A stretch of 64,000 bases of DNA from Ovis canadensis (GCF_042477335.2 NC_091247.1:17904501-17968500); one strand, 5' to 3'. Positions 33,325 through 44,188 are shown, counted from the first letter of the stretch. Numbers and translations are program-made. Notes: generated by a model not told the origin, from the sequence alone.

Positions 33325-33690
33325 CCCAGCAGCCAGGCTGCCAGGACTCAAAGCCCAGCGGGAGAACCTGAGCAAGTCTATAACCTTCTCCTGCCTCAGA
33401 TTCCCTGCCTGTAAAATGAAGAAATCTGTTGTAAGAATTACATGAGTTCATTCTTGGGCTTCCCTGGTTGCTCAGACAGTAAAGAATCTGCCTGCTATGT
33501 AGGACACCCAGGTCCGACCCCTGGGTTGGGAAGATCTGGAGAAGGGAATGGCTACCCACTCTGGTATTCTTGCCTGGAGAATCCCATGGGCAGAGGAGCC
33601 TGGCGGGCTACAGTCCATGGGATCGCAAAGAGTCGGACACGACTGAGCAGCTACCACTTTCATTCTTGTAGAACACTAACAGTGACTACC
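33325..33690 (+). mobile_element. MIR SINE, split by a Bov-tA
   Basis: Sense MIR: GGACTCAAAGCCCAGCGGG, TGAGCAAGTCTATAACC, CTGCCTGTAAAATGAAGAAA and TAAGAATTACATGAGTTC, then interrupted, then GTAGAACACTAACAGTG after the Bov-tA. Excising the insert restores the family's normal order. Confidence 0.75.
33457..33658 (+). mobile_element. Bov-tA SINE with perfect TSD
   Basis: Near-consensus sense copy, GGCTTCCCTGGTTGCTCAG to CACGACTGAGCAGCTACCAC. TTCATTCTTG flanks it at 33447-33456 and 33659-33668. About 12 bp of the tRNA-unrelated junction after GGGAAGATC are missing. Confidence 0.93.
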
Positions 33691-34190
33691 CCACTAATGA
33701 TCACTAGTGGGCTAGAAGTGATCAACGGTTACTTTGCAGATCTGGGGACTCAGTTCAGTTGCTTTGAGAAGCGAGTGCCTTCTTAGGCTGTGGGCGGAGG
33801 ATGCGTTAGCCCAGGTGTGCCTGTGATGCTGGACTCTCTGGGCTCTGAGTCCCTATTTGAGAGAAGGTAAAAAACCAGAAACCTGTGCTCTCCTTCTGAG
33901 CTTGGCACCCAGGGAACCCACAGCTTACAAACTCCTCTTATTTTTAAAATTCTCACTCGCAAAAATAAAAACCACTGCTTTCTTCCATTGGGCCCAGGAA
34001 GGAGTAGATCACTTAGCAAAAGCATTCATCACCTTGGAAGAACCACCCCGATTTATACAGAGATAATGTGGCTACTACAAGCAGAGTAAACTGTCTTAGC
34101 AACTAAAAATCTCATCTTTATCTCCAAGATAGCCATTGAATTACCAGCTACAGTGATATTTTATTCTACTCCTACTCATTGCTCACTGTT
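33691..34190. other. unique sequence
   Basis: No gene or repeat recognised. Confidence 0.35.
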
Positions 34191-34201
34191 AAAAGAAGAT
34201 G

Positions 34202-34417
34202 TGGGCTTCCCAGGTGGCACAGTGGTAAAGAATCCACTTGCCTATGCTGGAGACTTGGGTTCGAACCTTGGGTCAGGAAGATTCCCCTAGAGAAGGAAAT
34301 GGTTACCCACTCCAGTATTCTTGCCTGGAGAATTCCACGGACAGAGAAGCCTAGCAGGTTACACTCCATGGGATCACAAAGAGTCGGACACAACTGAGCA
34401 ATTATGCATTCATGCAC
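34202..34417 (+). mobile_element. Bov-tA SINE (first of a same-site pair)
   Basis: Sense copy, GGGCTTCCCAGGTGGCACAG to CACAACTGAGCAATTATGC. AAAAGAAGA precedes it (34191-34199) and follows it (34418-34426), the same target later used by the adjacent Bov-A2. Confidence 0.9.
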
Positions 34418-34429
34418 AAAAGAAGACAT

Positions 34430-34694
34430 GCTGCTGCTGCTGAGTCGCTTCAGGCGTGTCCGACTCTGGGCGACCCCATAGACGGCAGCCCACCAGGCTC
34501 CCCTGTCCCTGGGGTTCTCCAGGCAAGAACACTGGAGTGGGTTGCCATTTCCTTCTCCAATGCATGAAAGTGAAAGTGAAGTCGCTCAGTCGAGTCCGAC
34601 TCTTCGCTACCCCCTGGACTGCAGCCTACCAGGCTCCTCCATCCATGGGATTTTCCAGGCAAGAGTACTGGAGTGGAGTGCCATTGCCTTCTCC
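34430..34694 (-). mobile_element. Bov-A2 dimeric SINE with perfect TSD
   Basis: Two near-consensus A-units joined by TTCTCCAATGCATGAAAGTG, with a (CTG)n/(CAG)n tail at 34430-34443. AAAAGAAGACAT flanks it at 34418-34429 and 34695-34706 (12 of 12). Low divergence suggests a relatively young insertion. Confidence 0.95.
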
Positions 34695-34740
34695 AAAAGA
34701 AGACATAGGATTACACATTTCAGAGGTGGACTGATTCTTC

Positions 34741-34860
34741 CATAAACATAAACGGAGCCCCTATTCTGTGCCAGGAGGTGGTGCTTATTGTTGAGCATGC
34801 AGAAAATATGCTAGAGTGTATCCTTTTGAGGAATTCACAGTCCAGGGCCTTCTCTAATGT
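34741..34860 (-). mobile_element. L2-type LINE fragment
   Basis: GAGCCCCTATTCTGTGCCAGG, ATTGTTGAGCATGCAG and GGAATTCACAGTCCAGGGC follow the antisense L2 3' end. Confidence 0.5.
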
Positions 34861-35363
34861 TTTAAGGTTTTAAGATGAAGGGGTTTGATTTTGTATCATA
34901 TTAGTGTTTTGTAAAATGTGCCTTACCCAGATATTTTCTATACAAACCCTGGCATCTGTCAGCATAGCTGAAACACCCTTCCCTACTTCTTTGTTTAAAG
35001 AGCCCATCTCTCAAAAGCAGGTCAAGTGTCCTGCCCTGCATGCCCCCTTCATCCACCCCTTCCTCTGCTTTCTGTGGCCCCGGGCCTGTCCATCACCACA
35101 GCTCCTCTCCTCTGAGAGCCCCAAGCCCTCATCACTGTGTTCTCAGTGAGTGCACAGCACTTTGTAAATGCTTTCTGAAGCAAGTTCCAGAAACTTTCTG
35201 GCTTCCTTTTATCCGATTCAAGCTCAGTTCTCCTCTGGGATTTGACCCACAAGGTCTCTGTCTCAGCTGGAATCCACTGAGGCTCGTCTCTGGTACCGTG
35301 GCCTGGTTTTCCTGCCAGCAATGACAATCTAGAAAACACTGATCACTGGTAGGTCATCTCTAT
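34861..35363. other. unique sequence, possibly L2-derived in part
   Basis: 35040-35180 (CTGCTTTCTGTGGCCC, GCACAGCACTTTGTAAATGC) loosely resembles sense L2. No gene recognised. Confidence 0.3.
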
Positions 35364-35370
35364 CGGATGC

Positions 35371-35603
35371 CTGAAAGTGAAAGTGAAAGGATAAGTCACT
35401 CAGTTGTGTCTGACTCTGTGAATGGAGGGCTATGGACTGTAGCCCTCCAGGCTCCTCTGTCCATGGGCTTCTTCAAGCAAGAATACTGGAGCGGGTTGCC
35501 ACTCCCTTCTCCAGGGCACCTTCCCAACCCAGGGATCAAACCTGGGTCTCCTGTAGGGGAGGCAGATTCTTTACCTTTACCATCTGAGCCATGAGGAAAG
35601 CCT
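35371..35603 (-). mobile_element. Bov-tA SINE
   Basis: Antisense copy with a duplicated GAAAGTGAAAGTGAAAGG tail and a local insertion (AATGGAGGGCT) after GACTCTGTG. Head end CTGAGCCATGAGGAAAGCC. Confidence 0.9.
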
Positions 35604-37804
35604 AGGATGCTCCAAAATGTTATTAAAAACAGAGCATTTGTATTCAGCAAGAAGATTTTCTTTTAGAGCGAAATGGAGAACAATTTCCAAGAACATCCAA
35701 ATCTACAGCCCGGGTATGCAGATGAAGTGCTTTTTCATAAACTTTACTGTCAGTGAACTCTTAGGAATTCCCTTCTGTCCTTGAAAGAATGAGCTTCAAA
35801 GTCAACCTGAAACCCCACTGTGAAAACATATGCAAATGTGTACAAAGGAACTTGGCCCCACTGGGAAAGCCACCGCCACACCAAAACGAAGCTCTGTTAT
35901 TTGTGGACTTTGAGACATGACAGTTTCGAAAGAAACAGGCAGGTGTTTCAAAAGCGCCAGTCGGGCAACGCCAGCCTCCTCTCTGTGGTTCCCTAAGTCC
36001 TTTGTGTGTCTTTCTTTCTATCTGGTTTTGGCCACTTTTCACTGTCTCAATCATTTCAATACCAGCCAGGAGGCTAGGAGAAGCTAAGAGAGATGATATC
36101 ATAATCTTCCTTAATTTTTTTTTTTCCTGGTGGTGCTTAAGATAAAAGGCTGGAGGGGAAAGAGTGTAAAATTTCAGAGCTCGAATGCGGGCTCTGATTC
36201 TCCCCTGGGTTTTGATGATTCACGCACTGGCTCTGCCCTGTTTCCACAGATATTTGACTCAAGCCCAGAATCTCTTATTTCCCAAACAAAGTGCTAGGCA
36301 TTTTGAGAAATGCAAGAGGACCAAAGTCTGAGCCCTGCTGTCTGGAGTTCATCTCTCAAAGGAAACAAGTGAAATCATTAGGAACCATTAAGATGGGAAA
36401 GAGTATCCAACCTCCAATCAGTAGAACAAATGTACCATAGAAACGCCAAGAGCTGGTTGCATGTTCTTGAGCCAGACCTTCTTTCTCATCCCCAGATACG
36501 TGGGGCTAGTGAGAATCAGCCTGGAGCCTTACTCCTTCCTGATGCAGTGAGCGTGGAAGCAGCAACTCAGCAGGCAGCAAAGATGTTGATGGTAACCATG
36601 GCGGCCCAAGGTCTGTCCCTAGTGAGGATGCTTGGAGAGCCCTGGGCATCATCAGGTCAGCTCTGGAAGGAGTGAATCCCTTGGGGGGGTTCACTCTGAA
36701 TCCCCTCCCTTGGGGCTCATCAAGTCACCCCCCTCTAACCCCCAGCAATCACTCTCTGGTCTCTGCAGCTCCCCACCTCAAAAAAAAAAAAAAAAAACCT
36801 CTGTGGAGGTGCTTGGTCAGAGATTGGAAACTTGGTTCTCGCTTCTAATTGCATTCGACGATATTTGTAGATTACAGCATGGTGCAGGTTTTCCTTATTT
36901 CCTTTTGCATATAAATTGATCGGCTGCACTGAAACTACCACTTAAGACAAAGGGGTTTGATTTATAGCCAGTCTCTTCCTCATGAATCATACCTGCCATG
37001 TGGCACTCGGGCTCCCCTGGCAAAGCGGCACTTGCCTTTTATAAATGACTGGAGGGGACCGCCAATGGTGAGGTCCACCCCCGTCACTCTGCCTTTGCTC
37101 GTGATTACCCGCGGGGACATCAGACCCAGTTTCTGCCAGCCTGCCAGGTGTGTTCTGTGTAGTTTTTGTTTTAAATTAAGGAATGTCAGAATGAACATCT
37201 ATGGCTCTGTGCCCTGCACTATGCTGGCTGTAGAGATCCAGCCCCACCAAACGTCCCCCACCTGCAAGGACAGCTCCTTACCTGCGATTGCTCACCTGGG
37301 ATGTGAGCGGAGAGAGCAGTCTGGCCTTTGCAGGAGCGGCAGCACTGAGCACAGGTGGCTTTCAATCACTTTCTGGGCCCACGCCCCTTCCACCCACCAC
37401 CTGCAAGGTCTCCAGGAAGCTAGGCAGAAAGTGTGTCAAGGAAGTAAGGATACGAGCTCACAGCTGTAACGCCCAGGAGCCGGCTCAGAGGCAGGGTGGC
37501 CCCTGCCAGACCCTCCTGGTAGAGGATGCTGTGTCAGGAGAGACAAGATAAGGTGTTCTCATTGCCCAGCATAGTGACAGCACATCCGTGTGCCCAGATC
37601 TGAAAACATATTTATCTCTGGGGAAAGCCTACATGTGCCGGTGCAAAGCACATAGCAAGCCAGAGGCCTGCATCCCCAGTACCCCCCTCTGCTTGCACTG
37701 CCCTGTTGCTGATGCCTTGGAGGGAGTAGGTTATGGAGATCCATTCCCCAACCCTGCTACCACTGAGCCAGGTCACCTTAGGCAAGCACTCTAATCTCCA
37801 GTTG
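35604..37804. other. 2.2-kb mostly unique stretch
   Basis: Contains an L2-like antisense patch at 36235-36375 (CAGATATTTGACTCAAGCCC, AAAGTGCTAGGCATTTTGAG), a T-run at 36113-36124 and an A-run at about 36780-36797. A 170-codon plus frame (36957-37469) has no recognised domain, and no splice or promoter context supports it. Confidence 0.4.
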
Positions 37805-37921
37805 TTGCTGTTGTTCCGTTGCTCAGTCGTGTCCCACTCTTTGTGATCCCAAGGACTGTAGGACAACAGGATTCCCTGTCCTTCACTGTCTCCCAGAATT
37901 TGCTCAGACTCATGTCCATTG

Positions 37922-38142
37922 ACTTCCCTGGTGGCTCAGACAGTAAAGGCTCAGCCTGCAATGCAGAGACCTGAGTTCGATCCCTGGGTCAGGAAGATGC
38001 CCTGGAGAGGGGAACGGCTACCCAATCCAGTTTTCTGGTCTGGAGAATTTCCTGGACAGAGGAGCCTGGCAGGCTACAGTCCACGGGGTGGCAAAGAGTC
38101 GGGCACGACTGAGCAACTTTCACTTTCACACTTTCACTTTCG
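37922..38142 (+). mobile_element. Bov-tA SINE nested in BovB
   Basis: Sense copy, CTTCCCTGGTGGCTCAGAC to GCACGACTGAGCAAC, with a repeated CACTTTCACACTTTCACTTT tail. TGTCCATTG (37913-37921) and TGTCCACTG (38143-38151) are the duplication, one mismatch. Confidence 0.9.
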
Positions 38143-38561
38143 TGTCCACTGGGTCAGTGATGCTATCTAACCATCTCATCCTTGATGGCCACCTTCTCCT
38201 CCTGCCTTCAATCTTTCCCAGCATCAGGGTCTTTTCCAATGAGTCCATTATTTGCATCAGGCGGCCAAAGTATTAGAGCTTCAATTTCAGCATCAGTCCT
38301 TCCATTGAATATTCAGGGTTGATTTCCTTTAGGATTGACTGGTTTTATCTCCTTGCAGTCCAAGAGACTCTCAAGAGTCTTCTCCAGCACCACAGTTTGA
38401 AAATATCAATTGTTTGGTGCTCAGCCTTCATTATGGTCCAGTTCTCACATCCATACATGACTACTGGAAAAACCACAGCTTTGATTATATGGGCCTTTGT
38501 GAGCAAAGTGATATCTCTGCTTTTTAATATGTTGTCCAGGTTTGCCATAACTTTCCTTCAA

Positions 38562-38761
38562 CTTTCCTGGTGGCTCAGACGGTAAACCATCTGCCTACAA
38601 TGCGGGAGACCTGGGTTTGATCCCTGGGTCAGGAAGATCTCCTGGAGAAGGAAATGGCAACCCGGTATTCTTGCCTGGAGAATCCCATGGACAGAGAAGC
38701 CTGGTAGGCTACAGTCCATGGGGTCGCAAAGAGTCGGACGTGACTAAGCGACTTCACTTCA
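38562..38761 (+). mobile_element. Bov-tA SINE nested in the same BovB
   Basis: Sense copy, CTTTCCTGGTGGCTCAGACG to GGACGTGACTAAGCGAC and a CTTCACTTCAC tail. Flanks CTTTCCTTCAA and CTTCCTTCCAA are a slightly decayed duplication; the BovB text continues on the right with GGAGCGAGCGTC. Confidence 0.88.
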
Positions 38762-38922
38762 CTTCCTTCCAAGGAGCGAGCGTCTTTTAATTTCATAGCT
38801 GCATTCTCTGACCACAGTGATTTTGGAGTCCAAGAAAAGAAAATCTGTCCCTGCTTCCATTTTTTTCCCCCTTTCTATTTGCCATGAAATGTTGGGACCA
38901 GATGCCATGATCTGAGGCCTCA

Positions 38923-39587
38923 TTTTATGAGGCATACAGGTTATGTTTTAATTTTCTTCTGACTCTAAAGTTGAATTATTCTAAGATTTATGCAAAGAAG
39001 ATGGATGTTCTTTAGCAGTATTGCCTAGAGAATGTTCAAGAGAACCAGCTAAAGGTGGCATGACCACAAACATTTGGAAAGTGCGAGGTTTCCTTATGAC
39101 AGGACTTCTCAGAAAGTTTTTCAGGTCTCCTCCTATGATTATTATTTTACAGATTTTTTTTTTTTTTTTGCTACTTAAAAGAAAATGACATGATCCTTGT
39201 AAACACACAATATGGAGATTTATAAAATCTCACCTTCTCTACCTCCACCGCAGGTAAGGACCCTAGAGTTTGGCAGGTCTATGCATCTTCTCAAATTAGT
39301 ATGTAGATCATCACTCTCTAGGAGGGGATGGAGCAAGCAAAGTGTTTCTAAATTGTCAGCCCCCAGCAACCCAGGGTACTATACAGCACTGCCCAGGTTG
39401 GGGTTTTGCAGAAATACTGTCCTATTTTAGGTACTAAGGGAGATCAGCTTTGGATGGAATAGAATTCTTTTGCCTAATTTACAAGCTGGTCGTATATGAT
39501 GCCATTGGGCTGCCAGACCTCCTCTGGATTCTTTTATTCTTAATAAGAAATGTCCACTTACAGAAATACGCGTCAAGGACTATGTTG
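38923..39587. other. unique sequence with a T-run
   Basis: T-tract at about 39155-39170. No gene or element recognised. Confidence 0.35.
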
Positions 39588-39893
39588 CGGTCATTCAGTC
39601 GCTAAGTCATGTCCAACTCTGTGATCCCATGGACTATAGCACACCAGGCTGCTTGGTCTTCCACTCTCTCCCAGAGTTTGCTCAGATTCATGTCCATCGA
39701 GTCAGTGGTGCTATCTAACCATCTCATCCTCTGCTGCCCCCTTCTCTTTTTGCCTTCAATCTCTCCCAGCATCAAGGCCTTTTCAAATGAGTCAACTCTT
39801 CACATCAAGTGGCCAAAGTATTGAAACATCAGCTTCAGCATCATTCCTTCCAATGAATATTCAGGGTTGATTTCCTTTAGGATTGACTGGTTA
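39588..39893 (-). mobile_element. BovB LINE 3' end
   Basis: Antisense copy from GTCATTCAGTCGCTAAGTC to TTTAGGATTGACTGG; no (TTCAG)n array. Moderately diverged. Confidence 0.88.
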
Positions 39894-40204
39894 AGAGCTA
39901 TAAACACGTTAAAATCCGTATGTTTTGGTTGAGTTGCAAAGAGCTTTTAGAGATCAAAAATATGAATAATTTGACTCACTGTCTTTACAGTTAAGACTGG
40001 AACACACAAAATGATTTCAGTAAAAGGCACCAACAATAGCCAAGCCCTTTGTGTGCCAAGTCAGGTCTTATCTATGAAAAGGCAAAAAAGGTGGGGAAGA
40101 CAAATGAAAAGGCAATGGGAGGCGAGAAGGAGGGAAAGAATCAGGAAAAAGAGGGAGAAAACACAAAATCAGAGGCCAGACAAAAACGAGAACACATCCT
40201 ACAA
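39894..40204. other. unique purine-rich sequence
   Basis: Strong purine bias from 40075 to 40204 on the + strand; no gene recognised. Confidence 0.35.
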
Positions 40205-40783
40205 GGATGAGGAAGGAAGGCCTCTTTGAGAAAGTGACCTTTGCCCTGAGGCTGGGTCTTAAGAAGGAATGCTCACAGCTGAGGGCTCAGTAAACCAGAG
40301 GTCTTCGCAGCAGGAATGAGCCTGGCCTGGATCAGGAAAACCAGCGTGACTGGAACATAAAGATAAAAAGTCAGAGAATCAGACAGCATGCAGATCACGT
40401 AGACCCTTTGAGATGTGGAGCGGTGGGGATGGAGGGGGATGACTTTAGATTTTATTGTAAGTGCCAGAAAAATCTATCAGATTTTAAGCAGAGGGGTGGT
40501 ATGCTCTACTGTAGGGTTTTTTAAAAGGTCATCAGATTACCTTAGGGGAAAGGAATTTGGATGAGAAAGACTGGGTGTAGAAAGATCAACTCAAGATTAA
40601 GACACAAGAACTGTAACCCAGAAAAGAGCTGATGTTGCTTTGATCCAGGCTAGCAATGCTGAAAATTATGGGGAGTGGTTAGATTGGAAAAACACCTTAG
40701 AAGTAAAGCTAACAATGTTAGAAGTAAAGGAAACAGACAATCCAAAGAAGAATCCTGAGTTTTTTGATCATACAATTGGATGG

Positions 40784-41795
40784 GTTCATGATCTAAGTCA
40801 CAGTCAGCTCCCGGTCTTGTTTTTGCTGACTGTGTAGAGCTTCTCCATCTTTGGCTGCAAAGAATATAATCAAGCTGATTTCAGTATTGACCATCTGGTG
40901 ATGTCCATGTGTAGAGTCTTCTCTTGCGTTGTTGGAAGAGGGAGTTTGTTATGACCAGTGTGTTCTCTCGGCAAAACTCTATTAGCCTTTGCCCTTCTTC
41001 ATTCTGTACTCCAAGGCCAAATTTGCCTGTTACTCCAGGTAACTCTTGACTTCCTACTTTTGCATTCCAGTCCCCTATAACAAAAAGGACATCTTTTTTG
41101 GGTGTTAATTCTAGAAGGTCTTGTAAGTCTTCATAGAACCGTTCAGCTTCAGCTTCTTCAGCATTACTGGTTGGTACATAGACTAGGATTCCTGTGATAT
41201 TGAATGGCTCGCCTTAGAAACGAACAGAGATCATTCTGTCATTTTTGAGATTGCATCCAAGTACTGCATTTCAGACTCTTTTGTTGACTATGATGGCTAC
41301 TCCATTTCTTCTAAGGGATTCTTGTTGACGGTAGTAGATATAATGGTCATCTTAGTTAAACTCACCCATTCCAGTCCATTTTAGTTCACTGATTCCTAAG
41401 ATGTCAATGTTCACTCTTGCCATTTCCTGTTTGACCACTTCCAGTTTGCCTTGATTCATGGACTTAACATTCCAGGTTCCTATGCAATATTGCTCTTTAC
41501 AGCATCAGACTTTACTTCCATCACCAGTCACATCCACAACTGGGTGTTTTTACTTTGGCTTGGTCTCTTCATTCTTTCTAGAGTTATTTCTCCACTGATC
41601 TCCAACAGCATATTGGGCACCTACTGACCTGGGGAGTTCATCTTTCAGTGTCCTATCTTTTTGCCTTTTCATACTATTCATGGGGTTCTCCAGGCAAAAA
41701 TGCTGAAGTGGTTTGTCATTCCCTTCTCCAGAGGACCACGTTTTGTCAGAACTCTCCACCATGACCCATCTGTCTTGGGTGGCCCTACATGGCAT
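40784..41795 (-). pseudogene. BovB 5' region and apurinic-type endonuclease domain, inverted and broken
   Basis: Read on the minus strand, the segment opens with a leader-like frame (an 81-codon open stretch at 41550-41795 ending NEETKPK) followed by an endonuclease-exonuclease-phosphatase domain: ISELKW near 41376-41393, GDWNAK near 41060-41076 and YTWTSPDG near 40890-40915. It normally nicks target DNA for reverse transcription. At least two premature stops (for example after DGQY, around 40885) and frameshifts inactivate it. It is separated from, and opposite to, the remainder of its own element. Confidence 0.8.
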
Positions 41796-41818
41796 GGCTC
41801 ATAGTTTCATTGAACTAA

Positions 41819-42340
41819 AGAGCCTCTTGATGAAAGTGAAAAAAGAGAGTGAAAAAGTTGTCTTAAAACTCAACATTCAGAAAACTAAGATATTGGCATC
41901 TGGTCCCATCACTTCATGGCAAATAGATGGGCAAACAGTGGAAACAGTGACAGACTTGAAATTTTTAGGCTCCAGACTCACTGCAGATGGTGACTGCAGA
42001 CATGAAATTAAAAGATGCTTGCTCCTTGGAAGAAAAGCTATGACCAACCTAGACAGCATGTTAAAAGCAGAGACATTACTTTGCCAACAAAGGTCCATCT
42101 AGTCAAGGCTATGGTTTTTCCAGTAGTCATGTACGGATGTGAGAGTTGGACTATAAAGAAAGCTGAGCACTGAAGAATTGATGTTTTTGAACTGTGGTGC
42201 TCAGGAAGACTCTTGAGAGTCCCTTGAACTGCAAGGAGATCCAACCAGTCCATCCTAAAGGAAATCAGTCCTGAATATTCATTAGAAGAACTGATGCTGA
42301 AGCTGAAACCCCCATACTTTGGTCACCTGATGTGAAGAAC
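41819..42340 (+). pseudogene. BovB reverse transcriptase C-terminal region, broken
   Basis: Starts abruptly at SLLMKVKKESEKV, just downstream of where the catalytic YADD box would lie, and continues LNIQKTKI, ITSWQIDGQTVETV, and HEIKRCLLLGRK before a frameshift near 42065; a later segment encodes MYGCESWTIKKAEH then a stop. The catalytic part is absent, so the fragment is dead. Confidence 0.85.
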
Positions 42341-42593
42341 TAACTAATTGGGAAAGACTCTGGGAAAGATTGAAGGTGGGAGGAGAAGGGAACGACAGAG
42401 AATGAGATGGTTGGATGGCATCACCGACTCAATGGACATGAGTTTGAGCAAGCTCCAGGAGTTGGTGATGGACAAGGAAGCCTGGTATGCTGCCGTCCAT
42501 GGGTTCACAAAGAATCAGATATGACTGAGGGACTGAACTGAACTGAATTGGGTGGGTGGTGGTGCCATTAATTAAAACAAGTAAAATAAGAGG

Positions 42594-42783
42594 TAGGAGG
42601 TTTCCCAGGTGGGGCTTTGGTGAGATGTAGGAGATGCAAGTTCAATCCCTGTGTTGGGAAAGGTTACCTGGAGGAGGAAATGACAACCCACTACAGTATT
42701 CTTGCCTAGGAAACCTCATGGACAGAAGAGCCTGGCAGCCTACAGTCCACAGGGTCACAAAAAGTCAACAACGGAGCACATAC
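42594..42783 (+). mobile_element. Bov-tA SINE with 8-bp TSD
   Basis: Diverged sense copy (GTTTCCCAGGTGGGGCTTTGG, box B-like AGTTCAATCCC) bounded by ATAAGAGG at 42586-42593 and 42784-42791. Inserted into the L2-type element. Confidence 0.85.
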
Positions 42784-42929
42784 ATAAGAGGACAGGGTTG
42801 AAGAGAGGAAGTGGCAATCAGGAGTTGCATTTTGGCTTTATTGAAATGATGATAAGACCTCCAAAAGCTATAGCATGGATCATCAGATCCATGAGCCTGA
42901 AACTCCTTGGTATCTGATCTAAAAAGGGG

Positions 42930-43445
42930 TACATCTTTGTACTTCATCACCACACATCATTTCATTTAATCTGTTAATGGTAAGGTTCAGTTCAGTTCAG
43001 TTCAGTCGCTCAGTCGTGTCCGACTCTTTGCGACCCCATGAATTGCAACATACCAGGCCTACCTGTCCATCACCATCTCCCGGAGTTCACTCAGACTCAT
43101 GCCCATCGAGTCAGTGATGCCATCCAGCCATCTCATCCTCTGTCGTCCCCTTCTCCTCCTGCCCCCAATCCCTCCCAGCATCAGAGTCTTTTCCAATGAG
43201 TCAACTCTTCGCATGAGGTGGCCAAAGTACTGGAGTTTCAGCTTTAGCATCATTCTTTCCAAAGAAATCACAGGGCTGATCTTCTTCAGAATGGACTGGT
43301 TGGCTCTCCTAATGGTAAGGTACACAGAGTAAATATTATGCCCATTTTTCAGGAAGAACGCTGAGCCTCAGAGACTGAGTTAGTGCTCCTAAAGTTTCAG
43401 CAACAGGTAAACCACTGAGAATAAAAGCACCTCCTCAAAACTTAG
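42930..43445 (-). mobile_element. MIR SINE, split by a BovB
   Basis: Left: CATCATTTCATTTAATCTG; right, after the BovB: TAAATATTATGCCCATTTTTC, AGGAAGAACGCTGAGCCTC, AGAGACTGAGTTAGTGC. The order matches an antisense MIR. Confidence 0.65.
42987..43309 (-). mobile_element. young-looking BovB 3' end with perfect 12-bp TSD
   Basis: Antisense, 323 bp, starting with a clean (TTCAG)n array and close to the consensus as I recall it (for example AGTCGCTCAGTCGTGTCCG). TAATGGTAAGGT at 42975-42986 and 43310-43321 is identical on both sides. Its minus strand keeps an 88-codon open segment including [19 protein letters not shown]. Confidence 0.95.
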
Positions 43446-44180
43446 TCCCCTTTCCACCATTCTATACAGAAACTAACAAACCACCAATGACCACAGAACT
43501 TGCAACAAAATGTAAGTTACGGAATGCAGTAGCTGAAGATATCTTTGCTTCTGATGACAGGAGATCTTATGGGGACAAAAAAGTGAGACTACAACAAAAG
43601 TTTCTGAGGTCTGTGAAGAAAGGTCCAAAGTCCACAGAAGCCAGCCCTTCAGATAGGTGAGTGTCCCGAAATAGACCCTGGGGTTGGGGGCTCCCACTGC
43701 AGTTTTCACTTCCACGAGCCCCCGAGTTGCACTTCCCCACAGACCTGGTGGTTACTGAAAGTGCCCCAAGGTGGGAGGGCTGTCGGTCAAGTCTCTCCAT
43801 CAGTTCTGCCCACCTGCAAACATACGTTGGCACAGGAACTTCGAGGGCAGACCTCACTAGAAGGAAACTGGCTTAAAGCAAGAGATTCGTATTAACTCCA
43901 TCACCTGCTTCACAGAGTCAGGGTCCAGGTCTGGATCAAAGCACCCTGTGTTTCCTCTGGGTCTTCCCAGAAACCTAACCAAAAGGACTAGGTGGACTGT
44001 GTACTTCACTCAAGCGTCTTAAATTTTCTTTAAAAAATAAAAATTAAAAAAAAAAAAAAACTAGACTTTTAGAGGAGTCTAGAACTCAAAGCTGAATAAC
44101 TTTGTTATGATTTAAACAAGCCAAATGCCATTAGTTAACCATCTTCCTCGGGTTTCTGTCTAAATTAAAGAGAATGTTAT
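43446..44180. other. unique sequence with an A-run
   Basis: A-tract at about 44046-44060. No gene or element recognised. Confidence 0.35.
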
Positions 44181-44188
44181 CTGTTTTT

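Larger units (their letters stand above)
37805..38922 (-). mobile_element. BovB LINE 3' portion carrying two Bov-tA
   Basis: Antisense BovB running from the 3' end (TTGCTCAGTCGTGTCCCAC) through the C-terminal coding part to sequence around GGGACCAGATGCCATGATC (38898-38916), about 0.7 kb after removal of two Bov-tA inserts (37922-38142 and 38562-38761). Both inserts are opposite in orientation to the LINE. Confidence 0.88.
40784..42545. mobile_element. BovB LINE with inverted 5' segment (twin-priming structure)
   Basis: Left part (40784-41818) is antisense BovB, covering the 5' leader and endonuclease region. Right part (41819-42545) is sense BovB, covering the end of the reverse-transcriptase region to the (CTGAA) terminus. 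Coordinates along BovB fall from left to right in the left part and are most 5' at the junction, as expected for a 5' inversion. AATTGGATGGGT (40774-40785) and AATTGGGTGGGT (42546-42557) form an 11/12 target-site duplication around the whole unit. The central BovB region is deleted at the junction. Confidence 0.88.
40205..42950 (-). mobile_element. ancient L2-type LINE, split by BovB and Bov-tA
   Basis: Antisense L2-type text: GGAAGGCCTCTTTGAGAAAG, AGGCTGGGTCTTAAGAAGG, GCAGGAATGAGCCTGGCC, TTAGATTTTATTGTAAGTGCC, TTAAGCAGAGGGGTGGTATG (to 40783), continuing as GGGTGGTGGTGCCATTAA after the BovB (42551-42568) and as GACAGGGTTGAAGAGAGG after the Bov-tA (42792). Removing both inserts restores one colinear element. 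Confidence 0.6.

Noticed and set aside
36957..37469. 170-codon open frame
   Set aside because: No recognisable domain, no supporting splice or promoter context, and within the size expected by chance.
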